NCBI GenBank assembly: GCA_937142855.1
Contig: CAKZQZ010000029.1
Coordinates: 1 to 64,000 of the forward strand
Length of the DNA: 64,000 bases
Source of the DNA: an uncultured Alphaproteobacteria bacterium
GTDB lineage: Bacteria; Pseudomonadota; Alphaproteobacteria; Puniceispirillales; Marisalimonadaceae
Direction: 5' to 3'
Of the stretch, positions 43,135-52,372 are shown piece after piece. Both the position numbers and the translations under genes were made by a program. Numbering within the stretch: the first letter of the stretch is position 1; every line of letters starts with the position of its first letter. The notes under the pieces were generated by a model. It made no database searches, was not told the origin of the DNA, and saw only the letters and a program-made list of their open reading frames with translations.

Positions 43135-44310
43135 TTGTTAGAAAGTTTGAACCCTGAAATAATATCCTTTAAGGAAACAGCTATAATGGAAATAGCTAAT
43201 TTTGGAAGAAATTATCAAAAAGAAACTGGAAAACATGTTTTTCCCGCTTGGTTTGGTGAAGGTGATACCGAAACAAGTAATATCATCTACGGTAAAACTA
43301 TAGAATCTCTTAAAAAAGGCAAAACTTTTTACACTTATCAAAATGGGATACCAGATCTTCGTTCTGAAATAGCAAAATATATGAATGAGGTATTTAAAAT
43401 TAATACTAAACCTGAAAACCATAGCGTAGTTACGGGTGGTATGATGGGTTTAAGATTAATATGTGACTTGATTGTAGATACTGGAGATGAAGTTGTAATG
43501 GTTGGCCCAGTATGGCCAAATATTAGATCTTCTGTTCTATTAAAGAGAGGAAGTATTAAAGAAATATCTCTTCAACTAAAAGATAGCGAATGGACGCTTG
43601 ATTATGATAAGTTAATCAGTTCTATTACCTCTAAAACAAAAATGGTTTTTGTTAACAGTCCTGGTAATCCAACAGGATGGGAAATGTCAAAAAAACAAAA
43701 AGATCGTCTTTTAAAGCATACTAGGGATTTAGGTTGTTGGCTTGTTTCTGATGAGGTATATCACCAAATCACTTATAATGATTTACCATCTTCAAGTTTT
43801 TTAGAATGTTCAAATCCAAATGATAGGTTAATAGTCATAAATTCATCTTCAAAAAGTTTTAATATGACAGGTTGGAGAATAGGTTGGATAACCCATCCAG
43901 AGGAATTAGGTAGTCATATTGCTAAATTAGTTCAAATAACTACAACTGGTGTGCCTGAATTTCTTCAAGACGGATTAATATCAGCTTTACAAAATTACAA
44001 AGATATAACTAAACAATTAAGAAAAAGTTTAAAAGTTTCAAGAGACATGATGTTTGATAGGCTTGTTAATTGGAAGCAAGTTGAATGTAGTATCCCAAAT
44101 GCAGCTTTTTATGCTTTTTTTAAAGTTAAGGGTATAAACGATTCACTCGAGTTTTCTAAAAAATTAATATTAGATACTAATGTTGGTGTCGCACCTGGAA
44201 TTGCATTTGGTCAATCTGGAGAAGGTCACATAAGAATTTGTTTTGCTGCAAAAGAGAGCTTTATAAATCAAATAATGGATAGATTAGAACCAGTCTTAAA
44301 CAAATCGTAA
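43135..44310 (+). CDS. Class I/II aminotransferase
   Basis: The 391-residue pyridoxal-phosphate enzyme carries the cofactor lysine in S-S-S-K-S-F-N-M-T-G-W-R-I-G-W. Other aspartate-aminotransferase-family marks are Y-T-Y-Q-N-G-I-P-D-L-R, V-N-S-P-G-N-P-T-G-W, S-D-E-V-Y and the arginine that binds the substrate carboxylate in H-I-R-I-C-F. The substrate cannot be named from sequence alone. It starts at TTG, 10 bases after alaS, and probably shares its transcript. A second, distinct aminotransferase lies at 57695-58867. Confidence 0.87.
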   Translation: MLESLNPEIISFKETAIMEIANFGRNYQKETGKHVFPAWFGEGDTETSNIIYGKTIESLKKGKTFYTYQNGIPDLRSEIAKYMNEVFKINTKPENHSVVTGGMMGLRLICDLIVDTGDEVVMVGPVWPNIRSSVLLKRGSIKEISLQLKDSEWTLDYDKLISSITSKTKMVFVNSPGNPTGWEMSKKQKDRLLKHTRDLGCWLVSDEVYHQITYNDLPSSSFLECSNPNDRLIVINSSSKSFNMTGWRIGWITHPEELGSHIAKLVQITTTGVPEFLQDGLISALQNYKDITKQLRKSLKVSRDMMFDRLVNWKQVECSIPNAAFYAFFKVKGINDSLEFSKKLILDTNVGVAPGIAFGQSGEGHIRICFAAKESFINQIMDRLEPVLNKS

Positions 44311-44318
44311 ATTTGTTT

Positions 44319-45683
44319 TTACCAAGGTTTAATTAAACTTTTCAATTTTTTGTAACCCTCAATAAAACCTGGTCTATTATTACCATAAACTTGATCAAAT
44401 ATGTTTAAGGCGTTATTGATCCAATCTTTAAGTTCAGAATTTTGCGGGTTTGCATCTAAGTATGCATCTCTAATGAGTACAAAATGAATTCTAGGGTCGT
44501 ATGGTTTTTTTGTTCCATTCATGGTCTCATCACCATCCAAAAGCCTAAGTAACATGGCGTCAGCTGAACCTAATGTTTGTTCATGAATTGGGGGACCTTC
44601 CATTCTGTACATGACTGAAGTCATATCTCTTCCATTACCGGTTGTGTATCCCATTGCTTTCCAAGCATCATCAATTTTTAAATCACTATTCACATGTGTA
44701 AGTACTTTTTGACCAAAATCTCTCAATGGATCTGATATATCCGCAAGAAGATCGGTTAGTCGATCACCATCGAGGTCAGTTGCTAATACTACGCATTCTT
44801 GGTTATTAATTATATCCCAAACCAACAAACCATAGTTCGTGTCTGCAATATGTTGTTCAATTTTTCCAGACCAGTTATCCATTCCATCTTTGAAATCACC
44901 TGGAAGTAGTGATATTATTTTATCTATATTATCTTTGTGCTCTTCATAAGCATTAACAGCCCACTTTCTACCAATCTCAAATTTAGTGCCCTCCAAAAGC
45001 CAAATTAGTAATCCAGCGTTAATGCCATCTTCCATAGCTTGAGTAGGTTTAAATGCAACTCTTCCTAGTTTGCCTGTATCATTTATCATTTTTAGAAATA
45101 GACGACAAGCATACGCCATTTGGATACCAGGCGTGTTCATTTCTGTATGAACTATTCCAGTATTTTCGTTGACTGAAAATTTAGACTTGTCTTGAGAATA
45201 TGGTAAGCAAGGCATACATCTAACGACAGTTATTGGTCCGTAAGGTCTAACATTACAATAAACACCAGCTTGTGTTCTCAAGGGAGCATTGCCAGACTTG
45301 CCCATAACAACAACTCTCTTCCCTGACTTGTCGTTAACATATGCATCTCCAGCTGTAGACCATTTTATAGATGTTTGTTGCATATTACCAAACCAACTAA
45401 GGGCTTCAAGTTGAGTGTCATGCCTTATTTGAGACCACATTGGAACAGCATAAAATGGAAGATTTAAAATATCTGCTGCTGCTATAGTACCTAGAAGGGC
45501 ATAAGCATCAGTAAGAGAGTGGCATACGGGTTTAACTTTACCATCATGTTTGCCACCTTTCCAAACTAAGGCATTTTCATAACCTTTAGGTCTTACATCT
45601 GTTTCAGTGTAGAGATCACTTAAACACTTTTTTAAGTCACCACCATTAGCTTCAGTCTTAGCAATTTTTAATAAATCTAACAT
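44319..45683 (-). CDS. Unrecognised 454-residue cytoplasmic protein
   Basis: I do not recognise this family. The product has no signal peptide, no membrane segment and no nucleotide-binding loop that I can see. Conspicuous segments are V-C-H-S-L-T-D-A-Y-A-L-L-G-T-I-A-A-A-D (about 53-71), R-V-V-V-M-G-K-S-G-N-A-P-L-R-T-Q-A-G-V-Y, V-V-R-C-M-P-C-L-P-Y-S-Q-D and D-L-D-G-D-R-L-T-D-L-L-A-D. It is rich in Trp and evenly soluble, with composition like its housekeeping neighbours, so it looks like a folded enzyme. The D-L-D-G-D-R stretch could bind a metal. It is a single gene, converging with the aminotransferase at a gap of only 8 bases. Confidence 0.75.
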   Translation of the reverse strand: MLDLLKIAKTEANGGDLKKCLSDLYTETDVRPKGYENALVWKGGKHDGKVKPVCHSLTDAYALLGTIAAADILNLPFYAVPMWSQIRHDTQLEALSWFGNMQQTSIKWSTAGDAYVNDKSGKRVVVMGKSGNAPLRTQAGVYCNVRPYGPITVVRCMPCLPYSQDKSKFSVNENTGIVHTEMNTPGIQMAYACRLFLKMINDTGKLGRVAFKPTQAMEDGINAGLLIWLLEGTKFEIGRKWAVNAYEEHKDNIDKIISLLPGDFKDGMDNWSGKIEQHIADTNYGLLVWDIINNQECVVLATDLDGDRLTDLLADISDPLRDFGQKVLTHVNSDLKIDDAWKAMGYTTGNGRDMTSVMYRMEGPPIHEQTLGSADAMLLRLLDGDETMNGTKKPYDPRIHFVLIRDAYLDANPQNSELKDWINNALNIFDQVYGNNRPGFIEGYKKLKSLIKPW

Positions 45684-45776
45684 TTGTAATCCCTTAATTT
45701 TTTGAGAATAATTTTAAAATATAAAAATATATTAAAGATAATATTATGGATACTCTTACCTAATTTTTAATATAAT

Positions 45777-46343
45777 TTAAATGTTTTTTAAAAATTTTTT
45801 TAGATTATTTGTACTTTTGATTTCTTGAAAAAAATTTAAATTATGATTGCCCATAAATTCTTCTTCGATTAAATGATTGATCAATTTCAATAAAGGATCC
45901 CAATATCCCTCAAAGTTTATAATTCCCACTTGTTTATTTGTGATTTGATTCAATTGACACCAAGTTAAAACCTCAAAACATTCGTCTAGTGTCCCTACGC
46001 CACCAGGTAATACTAAAAATGCGTTTGATTTTTTATACATTGTTTTTTTTCTTTGGTGCATATCTTCAGTAGTAATAAGTTTTGAATTGAATTCATTCGA
46101 GTGTGTTGAATCTAAAAGATCATTCTTAAGTAAAAAACCAGGTATAATACCTGTTGTTTTTGCACCATTTTTTATTACTGATGAGGAAACAGCCCCCATA
46201 ATGCCAGTTTCTCCACCTCCAAAAATCAAATTAAAACCCATCTCAGCAATTATTTGACCTATTATTTTAGATGAATTTTCTATTTTTTTATTCTTGCCAG
46301 ACCTAGATCCTCCAAAAATACATATGTTTTTTTTCAAAATCAC
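45777..46343 (-). CDS. LOG-family phosphoribohydrolase
   Basis: The 188-residue product shows the LOG signature: F-G-G-G-E-T-G-I-M-G-A-V (near residue 41), the P-G-G-V-G-T-L-D-E-C-F-E motif and L-T-W-C-Q-L-N-Q. LOG enzymes cleave ribose-5-phosphate from nucleoside monophosphates (cytokinin-type or AMP-like). In bacteria their role is often nucleotide salvage or unknown. It is divergent from the LysM gene, with a short AT-rich gap that would hold both promoters. Confidence 0.92.
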   Translation of the reverse strand: MILKKNICIFGGSRSGKNKKIENSSKIIGQIIAEMGFNLIFGGGETGIMGAVSSSVIKNGAKTTGIIPGFLLKNDLLDSTHSNEFNSKLITTEDMHQRKKTMYKKSNAFLVLPGGVGTLDECFEVLTWCQLNQITNKQVGIINFEGYWDPLLKLINHLIEEEFMGNHNLNFFQEIKSTNNLKKFLKNI

Positions 46344-46429
46344 TCCAATTTAAATTAAAATTTAAAAAACCATTTCTTATTTATCTTATTTAAATTAGTG
46401 TGTATATATTAAGTTACCTAGGGTTTTTT

Positions 46430-47476
46430 ATGAAAATTTCAAAAGTAATATACTTATTATTAATAGGCGCGGTTCTTGCCTTGTTTGCGTTTTTGATTGA
46501 TTTTACTAAGCCAATTGAAATGAAAGAAAAAGAGGTGATTGTTCCTCTTGTAAAAGATAAAGTCGATGCAAAACCAATTAAAATGAAAGAAAATGCGGTC
46601 AAAAATGCCGAAACAATTAAACTGGAAGTTGTAAGGGTAAGGCCTGATGGTAGTCTAGTTATTGCTGGAAAGGCATTACCTAATTCTAAGATAGATATAT
46701 TGTCTGGTTCTAAAATTATCGCTAAGACTTCGAGTGATAAGATTGGAGAATTTGTTGCTGTGCCTGAAGAACAGCTAAAGGGTGGAGAGTACATTCTGTC
46801 TTTTAGGCAAACTACTCAAGATGGAAAAGTTATAATAGCAGATAAATCAGTTGCTATAAATGTAACTGGAAATAAAAAAGATACTCCTATTGTTGCTATC
46901 ATTGATGATAAAGATCAACTTAGTGCAACATTAGTTCAAGCGCCGGGATTAAATAATAAAAATGATGAAAGTAAAGCAGATTCTAATTCTAAGGAGGAAC
47001 CTGCTCGTATTAAACCAAAAAAAGATCCTCATATAACAATATTAGCACTCACTTATGATAGTGAAATTGGCCAATTAGTTATGTCAGGGTCGGCTCATGG
47101 TGGTGTCCAGGTTGATGCTGGATTTAGTGGACAAGACACTTCATCTTCAAAAATACTAAAAGATGAATGGTCAGTCGTTATACCTGGTAAACTAATTGCG
47201 GGGGAACAAAAGCTTTTTGCTTTCTTGTTAGGAAAAGAAGGTAAAGTTCAAAGTAAAAGTTCTCTTATGATTAGTGGTAAAACTATAGAAAGAGCTAACG
47301 GAAAAACATTAGTAATAATTCAAAAGGGGGATGCTCTTTGGAATATTGCTTATCAGAGATTAGGTCTAGGCACTCGTTATTTAGACATAGTAGAGTTAAA
47401 TAAAGATAAAATTAGTAATCCTGACTTAATTTATCCAAAACAACTTTTTGTTATTCCTAATAAATTAGAAAATTAA
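46430..47476 (+). CDS. Membrane-anchored LysM-domain protein
   Basis: The start at 46430 gives 348 residues: an N-terminal membrane anchor (V-I-Y-L-L-L-I-G-A-V-L-A-L-F-A-F), a long periplasmic part with two Ig-like or carboxypeptidase-regulatory-like segments (V-R-P-D-G-S-L-V-I-A-G-K and I-G-Q-L-V-M-S-G-S-A-H-G), and a C-terminal LysM domain (I-I-Q-K-G-D-A-L-W-N-I-A-Y, ending L-F-V-I-P-N) that should bind peptidoglycan. This layout is known in alphaproteobacterial envelope proteins. A GTG 10 codons upstream is possible but would spoil the charged start before the anchor. Confidence 0.87.
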   Translation: MKISKVIYLLLIGAVLALFAFLIDFTKPIEMKEKEVIVPLVKDKVDAKPIKMKENAVKNAETIKLEVVRVRPDGSLVIAGKALPNSKIDILSGSKIIAKTSSDKIGEFVAVPEEQLKGGEYILSFRQTTQDGKVIIADKSVAINVTGNKKDTPIVAIIDDKDQLSATLVQAPGLNNKNDESKADSNSKEEPARIKPKKDPHITILALTYDSEIGQLVMSGSAHGGVQVDAGFSGQDTSSSKILKDEWSVVIPGKLIAGEQKLFAFLLGKEGKVQSKSSLMISGKTIERANGKTLVIIQKGDALWNIAYQRLGLGTRYLDIVELNKDKISNPDLIYPKQLFVIPNKLEN

Positions 47477-47486
47477 ATATTTTTAA

Positions 47487-48095
47487 ATGGTTGACGCTCA
47501 ATTAAACAAATTGATACATCCTATTTTAATTCCTTTTGCTCAAACCTTAATAAAATTTAAAATCAAAGCTAATACTATAACGTTAATTGGTTTTTTATTT
47601 GGACTTTGTTGTGCCTTTTTTATAATAAAATCTATGTTTTTAACTGCCATGCTATTTCTTTTTTTGAATAGGTTATGTGATGGTCTTGATGGAGTGATGG
47701 CACGAATAGATGGAGAAACTGATATTGGAGCATTTTATGATATTATTTGTGATTTCATATTTTACTCGATATTTCCGGCATCATTTATTTTTTTAGATAT
47801 TAGTAACTCATACCATATAACCTTTTTGTTATTAAGTTTTGTAGCTACACAATCCACTTTTTTGGCTTCTGCTTGGATAATAGAAAAAAATAAAATTTCT
47901 ATTTCAAACAATCAGAAAAAGTCTTTTTTTTACACTGGCGGCATCACTGAGGGTTTTGAAACAATTATTTGCTTCGCAGCAATGTTAATATTTTATGAGT
48001 TTATTTCCTATATATCTTACATATTTGGATTTTTATGTTGGATTACTTTTATTATGAGGATTTTTTTTATAAAAAAGTTGCTAGATACTTCATAA
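47487..48095 (+). CDS. CDP-alcohol phosphatidyltransferase
   Basis: The 202-residue membrane protein has the family motif D-G-x2-A-R-x8-G-x3-D-x3-D, seen as D-G-V-M-A-R-I-D-G-E-T-D-I-G-A-F-Y-D-I-I and then C-D. There are about five to six helices. Such enzymes join a CDP-linked lipid to an alcohol in phospholipid synthesis. The alcohol is not evident from the sequence. It follows the LysM gene by 10 bases and is probably co-transcribed. Confidence 0.9.
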   Translation: MVDAQLNKLIHPILIPFAQTLIKFKIKANTITLIGFLFGLCCAFFIIKSMFLTAMLFLFLNRLCDGLDGVMARIDGETDIGAFYDIICDFIFYSIFPASFIFLDISNSYHITFLLLSFVATQSTFLASAWIIEKNKISISNNQKKSFFYTGGITEGFETIICFAAMLIFYEFISYISYIFGFLCWITFIMRIFFIKKLLDTS

Positions 48096-48153
48096 AAAAT
48101 TTAATACATTCTAACCAATATTAAAATATAATATTTTTTAAATATGAGTTTAA

Positions 48154-48537
48154 ATGATGATTAAAAACTATAAAAATTTAACAGAAGAACAATACCGAGT
48201 AACCCAAAAACATGGCACAGAACCTGCTTTTTCAGGAGCTTATTGGAACAAAAAAGATGATGGGCACTATAATTGTATTTGTTGTGGAGTTACTTTATTT
48301 TCAAGTGAAACTAAATTTGATTCTAATTCAGGCTGGCCATCTTTTTTTAAGCCAGCATCAAAAGATGTGATTGGAGAGTCTTTAGATAATTCTTTTTTTA
48401 TGAAAAGAACAGAAGTTCACTGTTCTAAGTGTGAAGCACACTTAGGGCATGTTTTTCCAGATGGACCTGAGCCTACAGGCTTAAGATATTGTATTAATTC
48501 TGCTTCTTTAAATTTTGTAAAAAAAGAAAATATATAA
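48154..48537 (+). CDS. msrB: Peptide methionine-(R)-sulfoxide reductase
   Basis: MsrB repairs oxidised methionine (R form) in proteins. The 127 residues contain the two zinc-binding pairs C-I-C-C-G and C-S-K-C-E, the S-G-W-P-S-F block, H-L-G-H-V-F-P-D-G-P and the catalytic cysteine in L-R-Y-C-I-N-S-A-S-L. No signal peptide is present, so it is cytoplasmic. ATG 48157 is an equally possible start. It is 3 bases upstream of aroE. Confidence 0.96.
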   Translation: MMIKNYKNLTEEQYRVTQKHGTEPAFSGAYWNKKDDGHYNCICCGVTLFSSETKFDSNSGWPSFFKPASKDVIGESLDNSFFMKRTEVHCSKCEAHLGHVFPDGPEPTGLRYCINSASLNFVKKENI

Positions 48538-48540
48538 TTA

Positions 48541-49335
48541 ATGTTAGGCACAACAAAAATTTATGGTTGCCTTGCACATCCTATTGAACATGTGAAAGCA
48601 CCAACGTTATTCACTTCCCTTTTTAATAAAAAAAAAATTGATGCTGTTATGATTCCAATTCATGTCCATCCTGAAAACCTGGAAAATGTTGTAAATTCAC
48701 TCAAATTAGTGAAAAACTTTCATGGAATGACTATCACTATTCCCCATAAACAAATGATTTCAAAATTTTGTGAAAAGTTAGATGATGATGCTTTGTTTAC
48801 CGGTGCTGTTAACTGGATTAAATTTGATAAAGATAGAGGTTTGATTGGAAATAATTTTGATGGACAAGGTTTTATCAATGGTTTCCTCGGACAAAATAAC
48901 GCCCTTGAAGGAAAAAGAGTATGTATTTTTGGCGCAGGCGGAGCAGCAGTAGCTATAACTAGTGCTTTAGTCGATATAAATATAAAATCTCTTAAGATTG
49001 TAAATAGAGATGTAAATAAAGCTTTTAACCTTAAAGATAAGCTGAATACTAAACAGAAATCTATAAGGGTAGATGTCTCAGGTACAGATGATTATGTTTT
49101 AAGTGACTGTGATGTTATAATAAATGCTACAAGTCTTGGGCTGAAAAAAAATGATAAGATTCCTATTGATTTAGATAAAACCTCTAAAAATTCAATTATA
49201 GCTGATATAATAATGCAACCTAAAGAGACTGAACTATTAAAAAGAGCGAAAATTTTAGGTCGCTCTATTCATTATGGGAAATATATGATAGAAAGTCAGA
49301 TAGATTTAGTCGGTCAGTTTCTAGAAATTTGGTAA
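48541..49335 (+). CDS. aroE: Shikimate dehydrogenase
   Basis: AroE reduces 3-dehydroshikimate to shikimate with NADPH in aromatic amino-acid synthesis. The 264 residues have the substrate-binding N-terminus (M-T-I-T-I-P-H-K near residue 62, with the catalytic lysine), the G-A-G-G-A-A-V-A dinucleotide loop, N-R-D-V-N-K-A and I-I-N-A-T-S-L-G. The last domain is standard, with I-E-S-Q-I-D-L-V. It follows msrB closely. Confidence 0.93.
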   Translation: MLGTTKIYGCLAHPIEHVKAPTLFTSLFNKKKIDAVMIPIHVHPENLENVVNSLKLVKNFHGMTITIPHKQMISKFCEKLDDDALFTGAVNWIKFDKDRGLIGNNFDGQGFINGFLGQNNALEGKRVCIFGAGGAAVAITSALVDINIKSLKIVNRDVNKAFNLKDKLNTKQKSIRVDVSGTDDYVLSDCDVIINATSLGLKKNDKIPIDLDKTSKNSIIADIIMQPKETELLKRAKILGRSIHYGKYMIESQIDLVGQFLEIW

Positions 49336-49352
49336 AAAAATTAGGATAAATT

Positions 49353-49751
49353 ATGGAAAAAAATTCTGTTTGGGATGAAGAAAAGTTACAAAAATTAAAA
49401 AATTTATGGGATGAAGGCTTACCTATAACTAAAATAGGTATAGAGTTAGGTGTGTCAAGAAATGCAATTGCAGGAAAAGCACATAGACTAGGTTTGCCAA
49501 AAAGAAACTCGCCTATTTCTAAATCAGGAGAACCTAGAAAAAAACAAGTTGTTTCTAGTAATGAAACAAAAAAAGAATTACCTCTTAAAATCTTGTTGAG
49601 AACGGTAGAGTGGTCTAGAAATAGATGCTGCTGGCCAAAAGGAGATCCAAAATTACCTGGTTTTTCTTTTTGTGGCACTGTTATAGTTCCAGGTAGGCCT
49701 TACTGTGAAGAACATTCAAACCTAGCTTATACAAATACTAGAGAAAGTTAG
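49353..49751 (+). CDS. gcrA: GcrA cell-cycle regulator
   Basis: GcrA is a transcription factor confined to alphaproteobacteria that works with sigma-70 at promoters carrying methylated GANTC sites. The 132 residues begin W-D-E-E-K-L-Q-K-L-K-N-L-W-D-E-G and continue S-R-N-A-I-A-G-K-A-H-R-L-G-L-P, the family's DNA-binding helix region. The C-terminal sigma-interaction part has C-C-W-P-K-G-D-P and Y-C-E-E-H. It is strong support for the alphaproteobacterial assignment of this part of the window. Confidence 0.95.
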   Translation: MEKNSVWDEEKLQKLKNLWDEGLPITKIGIELGVSRNAIAGKAHRLGLPKRNSPISKSGEPRKKQVVSSNETKKELPLKILLRTVEWSRNRCCWPKGDPKLPGFSFCGTVIVPGRPYCEEHSNLAYTNTRES

Positions 49752-49762
49752 AAGAATGTCAT

Positions 49763-52372
49763 ATGCAAAAGCTTATTAAAAATCGACTAGATTATAAACC
49801 ACTATTTTGGTTACCACATGATACATTTCTACAATTTTTTATTTATGAAAACTTTACAATCGTAAAATCAAAAATTTCTTTTAAGAAAAACGATGTTTCT
49901 ATCATAAAGAAATACAAATTAGATAATGTAATTGAGTTAAATGGTGTAAATTTAATAACTAAAACATTTAAGTTAAAAATTAATGAATCTATAATTAAAA
50001 ATATTGAAGTAAACGAATTTAAAAAAAATAGTGAAACATTAATAATACCATTACCTAAGGAAACTTTATCACTAGATATTTTTACAGAAGTAAAAATATT
50101 TCCTAAGGACAATAAATCTTTAGAAGGTTTATACGAGAGTAACAATATGTTGTGCACTCAATGTGAGCCCGAAGGATTTAGAAAAATAACTTGGTATCCT
50201 GATAGACCTGATTGTTTAAGTTTATTTAAAGTTAAAATTGAGACATCAGCTAAATTTAATACAATTCTTTCGAATGGTAATTTAATTGAAGAGGGTGTTG
50301 TTCAGGGCTCTGAAGAAAAAAGACATTTTAAAACCTGGCTTGATCCATTTCCTAAACCGACATATTTGTTTGCTTTAGTTGTTGGCAACTTAGAATTTGT
50401 AGAAAGTAACTATATAACGTTATCTAAAAAAAATATTATACTTAGAATTTATACAGAAGTTGGCAATAAACATCTAACTACCCATGCTATGGAAAGTTTA
50501 AAAAAGGCAATGTATTGGGATGAGACTAACTATGGTTTAGAATATGACTTAGACATTTTTATGATAGTTGCAGTAAGTCATTTTAATATGGGAGCGATGG
50601 AAAATAAAGGTTTAAATATTTTTAATTCAAAATACGTGCTAGCTGATAATAATACAGCAACAGATAAAGATTTAAAAAATGTTGAAGCTATTGTAGCTCA
50701 TGAGTATTTCCATAATTGGACAGGTAATAGGGTGACATGTCAAGATTGGTTTCAGTTAACACTTAAAGAAGGGTTAACGGTTTTCAGAGATCAAGAATTT
50801 TCTGCCGACATGAATGAAAGGGGAGTTAAAAGAATAGAAGATGTATCCTTACTAAGATCTATTCAATTTCCTGAAGATTCTGGCTCAAACAGTCATCCAA
50901 TTAGACCAAATTTTTATAAAGAAATTAATAATTTTTATACTCCCACTATATACGAAAAGGGAGCAGAGTTTATTAGAATGCTATTTAATTACATTGGTGA
51001 AAAATCTTATCGAAAAGGAATAGATACGTATTTTTATCTTTATGATGGCAAAGCAGTCACTTGCGAAAACTTCATTGATGCTCTTAGCAAAGGTGCCGAA
51101 ATTGATTTATCTATTTTTAGTAAATGGTATTCACAAGCAGGTACGCCACACATAGAAATAAAAAGAGAGAGGAAAAACTCTAAATTTTTATTAAATATAT
51201 CTCAAAAAATAAATAATGAATATAGTAACTTGCCTATACCAATAAAAATGGCTTTTTTGGATCAAGGTGGACACTTAGTTGATTTTAAAATTAATGACTC
51301 AATGCTGGATAAAGAACACGTTTATCTACTCTGTAATAGTAAAGAAAAAATTATTATTGAATGTGAAGAAGAAAAAATAACACCCTCTTTTTTAAGAAGT
51401 TTTTCAGCTCCTGTGTATCTCAAAACAGACCTTCAAGAAATTGATTATTTGCATATTCTTAAATACGACAATGATGCATTTAATAAATGGGACGCTGCTC
51501 AAAATTTATACTTTGAATATTTCATAAAAAACAAAGATGTTACTAAACTTACTGACTTATTAAAATCTTTAATAAGTTCTAACTCAATTAATAATTCTTT
51601 AATGTCTCTTTTAATAGAGTTGCCTTCAAGAGCATCTTTAGAAAATTTGTTAGATACAGTTGATCCAATTGATGTTTTTTACAAAAGACAAAGTCTAATG
51701 AAAGAGATAGCCTTAAATCTAAAAACTACTTTAGAAAATGTTGCGCTGCATTTGGCTGAAGATGATATTTTTCTTATAAAAAATCAAGGGCACAGGTCTT
51801 TATTAGGGAAAATCCTAAATTACTTAGTTTTGATAGGTAGCCAAATTGGTATTGATTTAGCAAAACGTTTTGCAATTAGTAAAAATATGACTTTGTCAAT
51901 AGCTGCCCTTAAATCACTTTGCTTAAGTGACTCGAAGTTAGTGATGCCTTATTTAGAAGAGTTTTACTCAAATTGGAAAAACAATGATTTAGTTCTTGAG
52001 AAATGGTTTGAAATTATGTCTTCTATGAATATAGAGGGTGAAGGGCTCAGTTTTGTAAAAAAACTTCTCAAACATAAGGATTTTGATAATAAAAATCCAA
52101 ATAAATTAAGGTCAGTTCTTGGTACATTTCAAAAAGAAAATATAATACTTTTCCATTCTAAAGATATGTCTGGTTATAAATTCATTGCTGAACAAATAAG
52201 CCAAATTGATAAATATAACCCTCAAGTTGCATCTAGACTAATTTTACCTATGACACAATTTAGAAGTTTTAAAAAAGAACGCAAAGAGAATATCATATCC
52301 ATTCTTAAAGATATTTATAATCAAAAAATTTCAAACGATTTATCTGAAATTTTAGAAAAAGCTATCAGTTAA
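49763..52372 (+). CDS. pepN: Aminopeptidase N
   Basis: PepN is an M1-family zinc aminopeptidase of the cytoplasm that trims small peptides. The 869 residues include the G-A-M-E-N-K-G-L substrate motif, the zinc motif H-E-Y-F-H-N-W-T and the downstream Glu in L-K-E-G-L-T-V-F-R-D. The C-terminal DUF3458 region covers about residues 430-869. Length is typical for the proteobacterial type. It starts 11 bases after gcrA and its stop shares TTAA with the converging helicase gene. Confidence 0.96.
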   Translation: MQKLIKNRLDYKPLFWLPHDTFLQFFIYENFTIVKSKISFKKNDVSIIKKYKLDNVIELNGVNLITKTFKLKINESIIKNIEVNEFKKNSETLIIPLPKETLSLDIFTEVKIFPKDNKSLEGLYESNNMLCTQCEPEGFRKITWYPDRPDCLSLFKVKIETSAKFNTILSNGNLIEEGVVQGSEEKRHFKTWLDPFPKPTYLFALVVGNLEFVESNYITLSKKNIILRIYTEVGNKHLTTHAMESLKKAMYWDETNYGLEYDLDIFMIVAVSHFNMGAMENKGLNIFNSKYVLADNNTATDKDLKNVEAIVAHEYFHNWTGNRVTCQDWFQLTLKEGLTVFRDQEFSADMNERGVKRIEDVSLLRSIQFPEDSGSNSHPIRPNFYKEINNFYTPTIYEKGAEFIRMLFNYIGEKSYRKGIDTYFYLYDGKAVTCENFIDALSKGAEIDLSIFSKWYSQAGTPHIEIKRERKNSKFLLNISQKINNEYSNLPIPIKMAFLDQGGHLVDFKINDSMLDKEHVYLLCNSKEKIIIECEEEKITPSFLRSFSAPVYLKTDLQEIDYLHILKYDNDAFNKWDAAQNLYFEYFIKNKDVTKLTDLLKSLISSNSINNSLMSLLIELPSRASLENLLDTVDPIDVFYKRQSLMKEIALNLKTTLENVALHLAEDDIFLIKNQGHRSLLGKILNYLVLIGSQIGIDLAKRFAISKNMTLSIAALKSLCLSDSKLVMPYLEEFYSNWKNNDLVLEKWFEIMSSMNIEGEGLSFVKKLLKHKDFDNKNPNKLRSVLGTFQKENIILFHSKDMSGYKFIAEQISQIDKYNPQVASRLILPMTQFRSFKKERKENIISILKDIYNQKISNDLSEILEKAIS

